Part shown: piece after piece, positions 39,001 through 51,001 of the stretch
Numbering within the stretch: position 1 is the stretch's first letter
How the letters are laid out: every line of letters begins with the position of its first letter
Notes under the pieces: model-generated
The model's input: the letters and a program-made list of their open reading frames with translations, nothing else
Told to the model about the DNA's origin: nothing
Database searches by the model: none
Position numbers and translations under genes: made by a program
Assembly (NCBI GenBank): GCA_013398055.1
Contig: VZRS01000247.1
Location: 542,442 to 606,441, forward strand
Origin: Ifrita kowaldi
Taxonomy: Eukaryota > Chordata > Aves > Passeriformes > Cinclosomatidae
Direction: 5' to 3'
DNA: 64,000 nucleotides

Positions 39001-40410
39001 ATATAGTGAAACAGTCATAATTTGCCTGGTAAATTACAGTATATTATGGAGTGCGCTGTAAACACGCATATTCATAAGAAATAATTATATATTTTAAGAG
39101 ATAAAGCCAAACTTTCACTTGTAAATTGCTATTTCTTTCACATAGATATGATTCAAAGACATATTTAGCAAACACATGTATGACTTTTAAATCAGGTTCC
39201 ACAGATTTTACAGTTGTGATATATTTGAGTTAGGTATATTTGGCCAAATATGTAGGTGTTAAGAAATAACTCTTAATAGAAACTTTGATCAATGGAAATG
39301 TAAAAATGAAAAAAAAAATCAAATCCAAAATTAAACTGTGTGGGGTTTTTTTGTTTGTTTGTTTTAGAGTATTTCACCTTAGTGAATAAAATATCTCCTA
39401 TTTATCTATGTTCTGTGGGCTGAACATATTAAGAAACAAGGTCTATGCATCTATCTGTTTATATTTATTCTCATGCTTGTAATGTCTTACTGACTGACAA
39501 TAAGATCTGTTTAGAAACTGGCAATTAAGGAAAGTGAATCTGACCAGCCTCCTTTATTATCCAAGCCTAAAGCAATGCAAGATTTAAACACAAGGCAATA
39601 TTAAGCAAACTTGCATTTAAACAAGCCATGTCAGTCTTAGATTTTTTTCTAGTTCCTTTCTTTTCATCCATTATATTCTATTGTACACAAAAGTCTGTAT
39701 ATTAATAAGCTTTTTGTTGCAGTATATTTGGACAAATTTAACAGAGCAGCATATAAGAAGAATGAAGGTTTTGGGCCTGCAGAATCAATATGTTGATAGC
39801 TGAGGATATCAGATATGTTCCATTTTGGACAAGTACTTATGTATCTGCATAAGTATGACTTGAACCCTGATGTATAGGATTTATTGAATCAGAGAATATG
39901 AAAAAAAGAAAGAATAACTTTTGGCTGCTATTAGGCGAGGAGTATAAGATTCAAACAAATAGGGAGCCTAATGAAGTCTCTGGAAAGGAGTGCCCCTGTT
40001 CTGCCTCAATGCCTGTCTCCATATTGCCTTTCTCTTCCCCTTGTGTCCCATGACGGTGTCTCTGCTCTCAAGTCACTACTAATCATTCTTACTGAAGACA
40101 CTCCTGTTACAATCCCGTAATGTTGGGGTGATGAGAAATACTGATTAGAGACACAAATTATATGACACATTCCCTCTAACTTCACAAGGTGCCAAAGAGC
40201 ACATAGAGATGCTATGGAATCAAACAGGAGAAACGTATTGTTTGGTGGAATTAGTGTCTAAATGAAGAGTTAATTAAAAGCTAGGAAGGCTACAGTTGGT
40301 TTATACAGCTGGCAAGATATATTTGCAGTAGTGATTTTAGGAAGCCAGTTTCAAATCTAATATCACATTTGCAAGTGTTTCACTAGCAAACTTTGAAGTC
40401 TTACTTTATA
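36094..40410. other. AT-rich single-copy DNA, no gene recognised
   Basis: Apart from the T/G-rich tract at 37.6 kb and a short (TTTG)n at 39342-39366, no repeat or exon is recognised. Confidence 0.55.
37557..37640. repeat. T/G-rich simple repeat
   Basis: TTTGG units, then TTATTTATTTATTTATAG and G..TTTTTTGTGG runs. Low complexity. Confidence 0.85.
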
Positions 40411-40570
40411 GATATTTGCCAGTTGCCCAGGAAGGTTGTGGAGTCTCCATGCTTGAAGATATTCAGAAGCCATCTGGACATAATCCTGGGCAACTGGCTG
40501 TAGATGGCCCTGCTTGACTAGGAAACTGGACCAGCTGGCCTCCAGAGGTCCCATACAGTGATTCCTTATT
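40411..40570 (+). mobile_element. CR1 LINE 3' fragment
   Basis: GTTGCCCAGGAAGGTTGTGG, AGTCTCCATGCTTGAAGATA, CATCTGGACATAATCCTGGG, TGGCCCTGCTTGACTAGG, GACCAGCTGGCCTCCAGAGG and a degraded CAGTGATTCCTT tail match the CR1 3' end in plus orientation. It is truncated at the 5' end. Confidence 0.92.
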
Positions 40571-42057
40571 TGCCAGAATTTGTGAGTCATTGACATGAAT
40601 ACATTTAAAAATCTGGTAATTTAAGTATGCAGTGTGTGGAACAAAAACATAGAATGCAGCTATTGACATCCACTACTTTATTTTAATAGCCTTGGAAACT
40701 GCTTCATCTTCCCATTTGTGCTTTCCTTGATGTGGGACCACCTCCTGGAAAAGAGTCACTCTCTTATAAAGGAAGCTGCTTTTACCTTCTAACTCCTGTT
40801 ATTAATCAATGCAAAAGTCTTAGTTACGGCTGAAACTTCTTATCATGATATCATAATTTTGCTCTTGAAATGTAGTTTTCATTTTAAGATATTGATAACA
40901 GAAGCTAGATAAGAAATTTTACTTTGCCTTCCAGCATTAGAAAATATCTTGCACTGCTAATCAATTATCTCTTAGCTTTTAAAATAACTCTACTTTGGGA
41001 ATAATAGGATTCTATGTATGAATATACAATATGCCCTTCTGTGCACGTGTATGCGTGTAAATGAGTATGTATTCTGTCCTTTTTTGTGAATGTAAGGCAG
41101 TTTTAAGTAAGTCTCTGTTCTCTTAAGATAAGACCTCCCTTTCCTTTCTTATGGAAACCAAGATGAAATCTGATATAAAAATAGGTTTCGCAGCTGAACC
41201 AGGATTTCAGGCTTAAAGTTAGACTATTTTTTCAATACTTTTTTTCATGCTACAGTAAAATTATTATGTAGTTCAACAAGAGGCAGTCTGTTCACATAGT
41301 TAAATGTCATTTTAGTATTATATATAATATTTTGAAAGTTTCTTTTTTTCACTATAGTAAGATGAAGAAAATAAAAGCACTATATTTTGCATTTTTCTAC
41401 CAAGAATTATAATTATGTAGATGAATAGTTCCAACAATAGATTTTTTTTCATATAAATATTTAAAAACTCTAATCAGATCAGCAGTAATGTGGCCAAGTC
41501 ATAAAGGGTAATTTTCTTTGAAAATGAGACCTCTTTCTAGTTTAGGAAAAAAAAAAAAATCAATTAAGAATGATACCAGCCACGGGATCAAGTTTCTTAT
41601 AATTTTGGAAAATGCACATTTCTGTGCCAAAATCATTCATCCCATGATTCGTACTGCTTTGGTCATCTCTTGTGTAGAACTGCAAAAACCAACCTATGCA
41701 CTGAAAAAAATTCCCCGTTTTTCCTAAGCAATGCAAGTTTTTTAAAGTAGTATAAGTTTTTCAAAATCACTTCAGAAAACAGTTTTTCCATAGAAGCTGA
41801 ATAGGAGCTGAAGGAAATGAGAAAGGGGAAAAGCGCCACCTATTGATCGCGTCTCGCAAACTTACTCGGTGCTGTTCGGTACCTGTTGTGGTTGTGCTTA
41901 ATGAGCACAGCCGGCATTTTAGAGGCACATATCTGCTACAAGTTTCAATATTGTCAGGCTGCATGTTGAAGTGTTTAAAGAATATATATTAAAACATAAC
42001 TAAAGCCAAATGAATATTTTACACAGTAGTAATGCTGTATCAGAAACAAAATCTATT
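40571..42057. other. AT-rich single-copy DNA with a small CpG-containing patch
   Basis: No gene is recognised. A patch at 41830-41885 has five CpG dinucleotides, which is unusual in the surrounding CpG-depleted DNA (see the CTCF-like site). Confidence 0.5.
41832..41848. promoter_or_regulatory. possible CTCF-binding site
   Basis: AGCGCCACCTATTGATC resembles the reverse orientation of the vertebrate CTCF core (AGCGCCMYCTRSTGG). The first ten bases match and the last five mismatch in part. It lies in a short CpG-containing patch within CpG-poor DNA. This is a motif match by eye only. A single partial match is weak evidence of binding. Confidence 0.25.
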
Positions 42058-42384
42058 TCTTTTTATCTTTTTTTTTCTTTCTCCTTCTCTTTCTCTTTCT
42101 TTTTCTTTCTTTCTTTCTTTTCTTTTTTCCTTCTTTTCTTGTTTCCTTCCCTCTTTCCTTGTTTCTTTCTTTCCTTGTTTCTTTCTTTCCTTCCTTCCTT
42201 CCTTCCTTCCTTCCTTCCTTCCTTCCTTCCTTCCTTCCTTCCTTCCTTCCTTCCTTCCTTCCTTCCTCCCTCCCTCCCTCCTTTCACCACATATCTGTCC
42301 CCTCTTCCCTTTCTTCTCGCTCTCCTCTCTCCCCTCTCCTATGTCTTGTTCTCTCCTGTGTCTCTTTTCTTGTTTCTTTTGTGA
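42058..42384. repeat. polypyrimidine tract with (TTCC)20 microsatellite
   Basis: About 330 bp of nearly pure pyrimidine on the plus strand. A degenerate CTTT/TTTC segment leads to 20 perfect TTCC units at 42187-42266, then four CCCT-type units to about 42281 and a mixed C/T tail. The long perfect array suggests recent slippage and a length-variable locus. Mirror-symmetric pyrimidine tracts of this kind can form triplex DNA. Frames reading FLPSFLPS or KEGRKEGR are translations of the repeat and not proteins. Confidence 0.95.
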
Positions 42385-43116
42385 GGTAGAGAGGACTTGG
42401 GGAACAGCTTTAACAGAAATGTGTTTGCAATCTCATGCAAAACATGAGACTATACACTGCAATAGCTCTGCACCTGGTGGAAAACTTTGCATGCTGAATA
42501 GGAAATCTCATATATCTTCCAGTAGTTAAAGGGAGAAACAGTTAATTTTCCCTTCAGTGAGGGTGTGGATTGCTACAGATATCGCAAGGTTGGCAACAAA
42601 AAAATTCTGAGTTTGTGTTTCAAAGATTATTCTCTAGTCACTGCAACCTGATTTTACCATATTTCATATCCTACCAAGATTTCTGAAATGCAACTTTTTT
42701 TTTTTCCAAATGGGCATTAATGATGTACATATTGTGACTTTTAAGTCACTGCGTTCAATAATGAATAGCTCCTTGACTGCTGGTTCAATGAATTGTGTGG
42801 AAATTCATGGACTATGCAGGCAAGGAGAAAAGGTAACTGTTATTATTTCCAACGAAGATTTTATGTCTTAGTGGCATTGTGAAAGATTGACCTTCACATG
42901 AGATATTGCTGTTCTTGCATTACCACCCTGATATCAATAGAAAACTGCTTTTAATCTACACAAAGGGTCCTGTTATCCTCTCAATGCATGGGGGATTATC
43001 ATGCTTAACTCTCCAGAACATCGAGAGGCAAATAGACCCCACAGTCTCTATTGCTGTGAAGCAGTTTCTTGAATATAATTAATATGCGTTTCAAGGATGG
43101 GTTTGAAAACTTCTGT

Positions 43117-43166
43117 GGTTTGTTTTTGTATGTGTGTGTGTGTGTGGTTTGTTTTGCTTTGTTTTG
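43117..43166. repeat. (TG)n microsatellite and T/G tail
   Basis: GTATGTGTGTGTGTGTGTGG within a G/T-rich stretch. Confidence 0.8.
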
Positions 43167-43580
43167 AACTAGGAAGTTGACTTTTTGCTGTAAACTTGTA
43201 CAAGAACACTATTCTATATGTAGTAAGTAAGGATTTGCTGAGTTCTTGGTATTAGTAATTAGATTAAAATATTCATGATCATCTCAGTTAACCATATGAT
43301 CTCTTCTCAGCAATGTTCATTCTAGAAGCTAAACACTTTGTGTTGTAATGGAAATGCAAATATAAGATTTATATAGGAATCTGGCAGAGGACACATCTCA
43401 TTTACAAAGTAAACCAGGCAATAATAATAATACCGGGCAGTCTATTTGTTTATCAGCATTTCTTTGACAATGTGCAATAGTGGCAATACTCTTCATTGAT
43501 AACATTCCATTGCGTATTTGTCTTTTGCATTTCCAGATCAATAAGATAACCATGGGTTACTGCATTCCTATATCTATAAA

Positions 43581-43648
43581 TACACATATACATACGTATA
43601 TACATACATATATGTGTGTATATGTCTATATATGTATGTATGTATATG
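43581..43648. repeat. TA/CA quasi-palindromic microsatellite
   Basis: TACACATATACATACGTATA, TACATACATATATGTGTG, then TATATGTATGTATGTATATG. The left half is CA-rich and the right half TG-rich, so the tract is largely self-complementary and could extrude a hairpin or cruciform. Confidence 0.8.
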
Positions 43649-45007
43649 GGCATGTGTGTACTGCGTCCACTCAGTGAAAACTTTTAAATATTAAAAAGAA
43701 GTATTGCATCCCATATTTCATCTATTCTTACAAGACAAGAATGACAGTATTAAGATGCACATTCAGGATAGCACTCTTTCTACTTTGAACGCTGTCAAGA
43801 ACAAAGTGCTTTACAGACTTAAAATAAATCTAGGTACTAATCCATTGAATTTCTGACAACAGGAGCCCAAGGTTTCCATGCACTTAGCTGAGTACTGCAT
43901 AAGAGCTTGTGCATTATTTATGTCCACTAATGGTGTTGCAATGCTCTTTGTGTGAAGCAGTGACAGTGCAATCTACTAAGATAGCTGCTGCTGTGGACAA
44001 AGCCATACATTTTCCTGGGCTTGAATTTTTGACAGAATACTCTATTAATGCCAATTCTGCTTAAGTAAATGCTGAACAGGGGTCAGTTCCTCCCCTCCAT
44101 TCCCCTTATTATTTAAGAAAACAGAGCCATAAAACTGAAAATGATGTTCTGGGCTTTGCTGAATTTTGCAACACAATAGTAGCTGATAAAGGTCAGTCTG
44201 CTTTTTTGTCTACTTTTATGATTTTGTGTGATGGTCCACAGACTAAATAGGAAAGCTCTTAGTATTGGAGAAGGGAGGTGCTATTAATTCCAGTTTCATT
44301 GCCATTATACTCTTCAGTGGATCAATAGAATTAAATGAGCTGAGATATTAGGAAAATATTGTGAAGAGAAGTAGGGTGGTATTATTTGACCAAGGTTAGG
44401 ATGAATAGAAAATAAAGAACCATTTATATTGGGATGTCAATAAATCATAGGACCCATATATAAAATGGAATAGGGCATAACAATCATAAGCATTCAAATG
44501 ACTATAATATCTTTCTCTTTTAAAATGCGTTAGTATTTGGATGGCAACTTAAAGGGCCACTGCAAGTATTTTTTTTAACTGGGTGATTTTTTTTTTTTTA
44601 AGAATAATTCTCTTTGTATGGAAGGTCCTATTTAAATTGAGTAATCATAAGTTTATAACAATTCATTAGAAATAGCTGTCTTCTTTATTTGCTTCTTAAC
44701 CATTAGGACCTGGAAGTTCTAACAGGGACATGGCTGAGCCCTAGGTACCTTTACCCATGTGCTTTCCTGTTTGTACTGCCTGCTGCCTCTGCAGTCTCCA
44801 TTTCAGCCTTGCTGTTGCTGTTCCTAGGAAATGCTTTTCTTGAGAGCTTGTAAAACATTGCATACATCAAATAAATCTGCAGAAATTACTAACCCAAAGG
44901 ACATGAAGTAGGTCCTTCGGAGTCAACATACACAGATGCCTGTGGGAGATAGACAAAGGACTTCCATTTGAGAATGGAAAAAAAAAATTGTCTTTATTCC
45001 CTTTCAG

Positions 45008-45049
45008 AATCCACAGTATGAACAGCAACAGTTGTCACCATATGAAGAG
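45008..45049 (+). CDS. candidate microexon (42 nt, unidentified)
   Basis: A good acceptor (TTGTCTTTATTCCCTTTCAG) and donor (GAG/GTCAGT) flank 42 nt. The phase-0 frame reads NPQYEQQQLSPYEE. A second frame is also open, so the coding claim rests mainly on splice-site quality and the polar, Tyr/Gln-rich composition typical of microexons. Like the candidate at 21137-21205 it is on the plus strand, phase 0 at both ends and a multiple of three. The protein is not recognised. Confidence 0.22.
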
Positions 45050-45429
45050 GTCAGTGACTGAAAAGCAAGATTTTTTCATTGTTTCCCTTCCACAGTTAGG
45101 AAAATTGAGGTTATATACAGGTGAAATTTTCCTAAAGTAATAGACCTAAAGGCAGAGGTGTAGTCTTGTCACAAGCCTAATGGTTACTGATAAGTAATGT
45201 ATTTTAGCTAGAAGTGAATTAAAATTTATTTAATTCAAAAAGAAATTGAAACCAAATCAGGCTAACATGTGCAATAATTTGAGATAAAACGGACAAATTG
45301 TAGATCCAAAGTTTTTTGTTTAGCACGGGAATGCTTCTATTTACTCTTCATGAGCCTAGTTTGACAAACTTAATCACTCTTCTTGCTGTTCAAACTGAAG
45401 AAAACCTCACATTCTTCATTACAATGATT

Positions 45430-45440
45430 CCCCCCCCCCC
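45430..45440. repeat. poly-C run (11)
   Basis: An uninterrupted run of 11 C in AT-rich DNA. It is prone to length error. Confidence 0.9.
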
Positions 45441-45554
45441 ATATTAATCAGTTAATTTCACCCTCTTTCTGCATGTCCTGCCTCTGCCTTGTAATATAAG
45501 CAGTCTTCAAACTTTTAGGTCTAAAAGAAAAACAAAAAATCTCTTGTTCTTTCT

Positions 45555-45905
45555 TAGAATCATACAGTATTATAGATCTTTTTAAGGACTTCTGTAAGTT
45601 TTTGGTCCAATGTCTCACTCAAAGTATATCCAGGAGTAATAGCTCTGGGCTGTGTCCAGCTGAATCTCTCCAAGGATGGGCATACCACACTATCTCTGGG
45701 AAGCCTGTTTCAGAGTGTGCCCACACTCAGTATTTGTTTTTCCTTTTGGGACAGAATTTCCAGTGTTCAGACCTGGGTCATGATTACGTTCAGTGCATTG
45801 TACTGGGCTGTGTTTTCTTTATTGTTTGTCATTAGGTAGTTGTTGATTACTGTAAGATACAAGCCCTCTTTTTTTAAGGATGAACAAATCCATCTCTCAG
45901 CCTCT
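45555..45905 (-). mobile_element. CR1 LINE fragment, minus orientation, old
   Basis: It begins with the reversed tail TAGAATCATACAGTATTATAG. It continues with TGTCCAGCTGAATCTCTCCAAGG, ATGGGCATACC, CTCTGGGAAGCCTGTTTCAG and AAGGATGAACAAATCCATCT..CTCAGCCTC. All are features of an inverted CR1 3' region. It is much diverged, with indels. The inner (left on the element) edge is approximate. Confidence 0.85.
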
Positions 45906-46227
45906 TACCTTGGCTTACTCTACCAACTCCAGAACTGGTGCTGCAAGCATCAGTATTGGATTAATCAGCAAGCTCCTCCACTCAGTGCTCTTCTTCCAGG
46001 ACTTTAAGGAATTCAAGAAAGAAACTCCAGGAAGAAATCTTAGTTTCTCTCAGTTTGCATATTCTGTCCTCCACCAGCTTTCCTCCTGCCTGCACAGTTA
46101 TTACTTTAAAACTTTCTTTGGACAAGCATAAATACCAGCAGTATAATTTTTTGTGGGATTTCTACAGACTTGTTTTTCAGATCTGTTCCTCTTTTTACTT
46201 TTATTAGTTGACGAAGTTATAGCTTAC

Positions 46228-46412
46228 ACCTCTACAGCATGAAGATTTCTGCCTGAGATTATTGTCTAGGCTACTTTCATTGGTATTTATAATGTGTGAT
46301 TCATCTACTTTTAATGATTTATGCAGCAATTTGGATGATAATTTTTTGCCTCCCCACTGGCTGCCATAATGGAGAACCGCTGCTAAGTCTTCATTTTTAT
46401 GCAAGATGAGCA
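46228..46412 (-). CDS. candidate internal exon (185 nt, unidentified)
   Basis: On the minus strand an acceptor (AAAATATTCTCTTTGGTTGTAG) is followed by 61 open codons and a good donor (GGT/GTAAGC). Parts of the peptide are LILHKNEDLAAVLHYGSQWG and SHIINTNESSLDNNLRQKSS. The frame has varied, polar composition. Entry is phase 1 and exit phase 0. I do not recognise the protein. The open frame continues a little beyond both splice sites, so a chance frame is possible. Confidence 0.2.
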
Positions 46413-49314
46413 CTACAACCAAAGAGAATATTTTGGAATATTGACTATGATTTTTTCCCCCTGTACAGATTAACCTACCTCTTTAAAACCTCATTTTTCC
46501 CCATCACAGTCTTCTTTTACCTCTGCCATGATGGTTGCTTCACTATCCTGCTTGTATGTTGGGTAACATCTCTAATTTACTTCCAGAAGGTATCTAAATT
46601 TTAAGGCTCTCCTTGCACATCAACTCTGATTCATGGTCTGTGGCATGTCTCCACAAAACTATAACATTTTTCAGACTCTCATAACTTTGTGTCACTAGAA
46701 ACTTTTAGATCTTTGTGAGTCTTGCCCTTTCTATCACATTAAATACCATCTCTTAACTTTCCTTTTCAAGACCATTCTTAAGCTACCCCTGACCTATATT
46801 CACTTCACATTAAGCACAGTTTTAAACACTAACCTTTGAGCAGTGTATGACATGTGCCATCACTGTCCATTTGTCATTTTTCTGGAATCATAAATCATTG
46901 TAAGGCACGCATTGTATGCACATGTAGAAACATGTGTAAGCCTGCCTGCAGTCTTCGCTTCTCTCCCTTAAAACTCTGATGTAATTTCTTTGGGGGATGG
47001 GGTTAGAAAGGCAAAATAAACAACTACCCTGGACAGCACTCATGGCAGATAGATATTTGGTAGTTTTATCTAATCTCTCATTGCTCCCCGGTTCTTAGCT
47101 TTTTGTATCTTAGCTCTTATATCAGCCTTATACAGAGATCAGGCACTGTGCACTTGTTTCACCATTGTGTGAAATCTAGCTGTTCCTTGACTACCAACTC
47201 TGAATGCCAATAGTGGAATTCATCTTGTCTAAGACTGGTGACAGAGATATAGACCCAAACGAATCAATTTACAATACCTGCAATCAGTGGGGAAAAATAA
47301 ACACGATTCATCTGGTCTGTTTTTGATATCTGCATTTTGATGGAATGCCCCACACTAAAATGATTTATGTAAGTGGCCTGTTTTTGGTACAATTCCAGGT
47401 CTATCTGTCTGAGCCAGTGGAGAGAATATTGTCGAAATAGAGTCCTGAAACAGACACTTATAATCACAATGAGCAGTGGGAAAAGTGTACGACTCCCAGA
47501 AAATACTCAAATAGCATAAAAACAGGTCACGCTTCCTGTAAAAGGTTAAGTTCAAAGGTCCCTCTTGAGAGACAAAGATTAAATCATCTCTCAATTTAAG
47601 CTTTTATATAATTTAGTTTGCAATCTATATTCTGAACTGTGGCACTGAAAATCTGAAGTAGTTCAACAGCCTTGCGAGGAGTCTAAGTAGAAGTTGTTTC
47701 TGGTGTACCTGCCTGGCCTTATACAGATATATGCCTGTCAGCAGTGTTTTAAATTTCTGTGTATTTTCCTGGTTTCAGTGACCAGTTTGCACGTGTTGAG
47801 ACGTTGATCCCTTATATGTATACTAAAAGGAAATAAAAGCAAGCTTATTCAGTGTTACTCTACAGCAGATTCTACCTGTGCCAGAAAATCTGACATAAAC
47901 TCTGGTTTTCAGTGCTTTCCTTCAGACATTATAAAGCCCAGGCTGTATTTCTGAGAAAGTCACGTGACTCAGTCTGTGCCAGTTTACTAGTAAATAAAGT
48001 GTCCTGTGCAAAAGTTTAAACAGTGTACCGGGATTTTCTAGTGGTTAATTGTAATTATGATCCCCAGCATTTTTTTAGGTCTGCACCAACTCATGCCTTA
48101 TAGACAATATTCGCATTACTTTCATTTAGTAATTTTTAATTTAGTCTTGAGTGTCACTATAATGAGCACTGATTCCTATTCTACATATCATACATGCAAC
48201 CACATGGAATGCTTTCCAAGACTATTCTTTTAAAATTTATCTACAGCAAATGTTAGGCAGAAAATCTCAGTCCAAAAGGAACCACTTCAAGCAATTTCTT
48301 AGTAAAAATCTCTATTTAGATATTGAATCACAGTGCCAAAGAACAGGTATTTATCCTGTTTTATAACCCAGGTGCTGCTATAATTTGACAGTCATTTTAA
48401 GCACTTAGGAGCTAAATTTGTCATGAAAATTACCTGTGATACGTTTTGAATGATTTAAAAAAAATTTTTGGGAAAATAAATAATATTGTTTAAACAGTAC
48501 AACATATAGAAAGTGGTCAGTGTATTTGGCTCACAAATATTGTGTTCTATCTATATGGCTATGTTTACAGTCATTTAGAAAAGATGACTAAAACTCTTTT
48601 CTGGAACTGAGACCAGCTAGTACCAAATAACGTGCTGTTGTCTCACAACCACCCTATGGGAATAGTTCTTGTCCCAGGCTTATTCCTGAAATGAAAGGAT
48701 TATAGTAGCTGCACGTATTTTTAAAAATTTATTTATATACACCTGAAATTCTATGAGCTTGAAAACATTTTCTACACTGGTGGTGTACATTTGGTATAGC
48801 TGAGTGGATCACCAAAGAAGGAGGTTGCCAAAGCCAGAGCAGTTATGACTTCCTACTTAATGATTTCATGGTGAGAATGACTGCTAATGATTTGAGGACT
48901 ATAGTATGAGTTTTAAACTTTTATTACTTCCTGGAACTGTGTACCAATCACCAGGATATTGGGTGAGCTACTGGCTTTCCCAAATTGTTCTGCTGAAGTA
49001 AATGAGAAACCAGAAATGCAAGAACCAGAGTCATAAGGAGAGAAGGGGGAACAAAACCCAGTTTTGCTGCCTCTGGAAATGTCAAGATAATAAGGTGAGA
49101 GTAGGAACAGTAAAGACAGAATACATGTGGTTAATTTTAGATATGGTGTGACTCCTAGAGTCAAAAAACAGGCATGAAACGGGAGTTCACATTTGGTTTA
49201 GGAAATCCCAGTTTAATTTTGTAGATGTAAGAATTAATAGTGCTGCGAGTAAAGTTGAAAACATAAGAAATGCCTTACAGGATCTGCCCTTGTCCAGATT
49301 TAGTTCAGATCTAG

Positions 49315-50049
49315 CTAGCCTAGTCCGGCCTTATAGCTTGTCCAGGCTAGTCCCTCTAGCATGCTAACGTGTGTGTGGTCAAAGATGCTCTGTAGGAGCA
49401 ACACACTAGCCTCTGCCCTTTCAGCTATGAACTCTGCTTCCAGGGCATCCACATTTTTTATCTTAAGGGTTTTAGAAGATACCTCCCTGCTTGGATCAAT
49501 ACAGAGGTTCAGCTTTTGCCCGCTTCTAAATACTTGCCTTTTCTTGACGTACTTCTTCATAAAATGATCAGTATTCACGGGCTTGGATAAGCCTCTCTGT
49601 TGGTTCAGTAGCAGGTTACCAAGCTGGTAAGAAGGGACAATGCTGCGAACAACCACATAGAAAGTAAAGGAACTGTGAAGAGGTGCCTGATTATAATGTG
49701 ACACATATTATATTGAAATCTGGGCATGTCTTCCTAACTCTCCTCCCCTATGTTTCTGATGCAGAAAAATGAGTCTATAAGCACACAACTTGCTTATGTT
49801 ACTGAATGTTAGTTGTACTATTAGATTAATTAGTTTAAGAATCCAGACATGGAAAACAGAAGGAAGAAAGCAGTTGAATATATCTTTAAAGTGTATAAAT
49901 TCAGAGATCTGCATTCTTTTAGAATTTCCGGCAGAAATCAGCACTGCTGGTAAATATGTAACAGATGCACCAATGTGCCTTGAGATGAATACATTACGGG
50001 CAAAAAAATCATATTTATTCCCATCACAATAACAGTTTGTTTGGATCAC
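49315..50049 (-). other. long nearly open minus-strand frame, possible decayed coding sequence
   Basis: A single minus-strand frame runs 245 codons with only one internal stop (49708-49710), in DNA where stops are expected about every 15-20 codons. The downstream half (49315-49704) is the more protein-like, with segments such as KKYVKKRQVFRSGQKLN and DALEAEFIAERAEASVLLLQ. No poly-A, terminal repeats or splice arrangement that would explain it is seen, and I do not recognise a family. It might be a decayed retrocopy, an inserted foreign fragment or chance. Confidence 0.2.
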
Positions 50050-50663
50050 CTGCTCTTTCTGGTTGCACCTGTGGCTTGTTCATTTGGTTGCAACATGGGA
50101 AAATGCCAAGATCAATACAAGCTGTGGGTTCTTTCTCCCTTGTGTGGGTGTTTCTTTTAGCTGTTCCTCAAATGTTTTTTGTGTACAGTCTTTAGATATA
50201 ATGAAAAGAAAATGAAAAAAAAGAAAGGCACTAGTGCAATATTTAGGTTTCAGAAAATGAAGCGGCCAAAACCCAGGGAATTCCAAACTCCAGAGTAGTT
50301 TTTAAACTTCATCTCAATTGTACCTTTAAAACATGGTGATGTCTCCTGTATGACTTTTGCCTGTATGTCATTTCAAATTTGTTGCTACATACACATACAG
50401 TACCTTATCCTGTACAGCTTTTATTCACAAAGAGCTCCTCTCTTCTCTGCACAAAGTTCAAAGCTCTATTGACTTAAGTATCATGTGTTGGAGAAGAAAT
50501 ATTCTTCAGTTAATCCTATTCTGTTTGATAGACTGCCATGGTAGGCAGCATAGCTTTATGTTTTCACTTTCAGAGAATTGTCTTGTAAAGTATAAGCTAT
50601 GTTCTCTGGAAAAACTGTGTTTTCTCCCCTGAATTATGGAGCAGTGACTATTCTTCATGTTGG

Positions 50664-51001
50664 AGTCATAGAATCATAAAGGTTGGAAAAGACCTCTGAG
50701 ATCACCAAATCCAACTGTCAACCTAGCACCACCACCATGTTCACCACTAAACCATACCCTCAGGTGCCATATCCACACATTTTTTTGAACAAGAAATCCA
50801 CCACTTCCCTGAGCAGTCCGTTCCAGTGCTTGACAACCTCTTTCCATGAAGAAATTTTTCATATTATCTAATCTAAACCTCCCCTGTCACAACTTGAGGC
50901 CATCTCCTCTAGTCCTTTCACTTGTTACTCCCACCTCTCTACAAGGTAGTTGTATAGAGCAGTAAGGTGTCCCTTCAGCCTCCTTTCCTCCAGGCTGTTA
51001 A
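50664..51001 (-). mobile_element. CR1 LINE fragment, minus orientation
   Basis: It begins TCATAGAATCATAAAGGTTG, then GAAAAGACCTCTGAGATCAC and CAAATCCAACTGTC. It ends CAGTAAGGTGTCCCTTCAGC..CCTTTCCTCCAGGCTGTTA. This is an inverted CR1 3' region of about 340 bp, less diverged than the copy at 45.6 kb and of a different subfamily from the 14.7 and 30.8 kb tails. Short open frames in it are not genes. Confidence 0.92.

Larger units (their letters stand above)
42385..45007. other. AT-rich single-copy DNA, no gene recognised
   Basis: It holds a TG microsatellite (43117-43166) and a TA/CA tract (43581-43648). Nothing else is recognised. Confidence 0.55.
45906..50660. other. single-copy DNA with two doubtful coding intervals
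   Basis: C/T-rich, AT-rich sequence without a recognised repeat. The minus-strand candidates at 46228-46412 and 49315-50049 are listed separately. Nothing else is recognised. Confidence 0.5.

Noticed and set aside
42010..42529. Overlapping frames of 124 and 165 codons reading FLPSFLPS, and KEGRKEGR on the other strand
   Set aside because: They are translations of the (TTCC)n array. There is no start, splice or family evidence.
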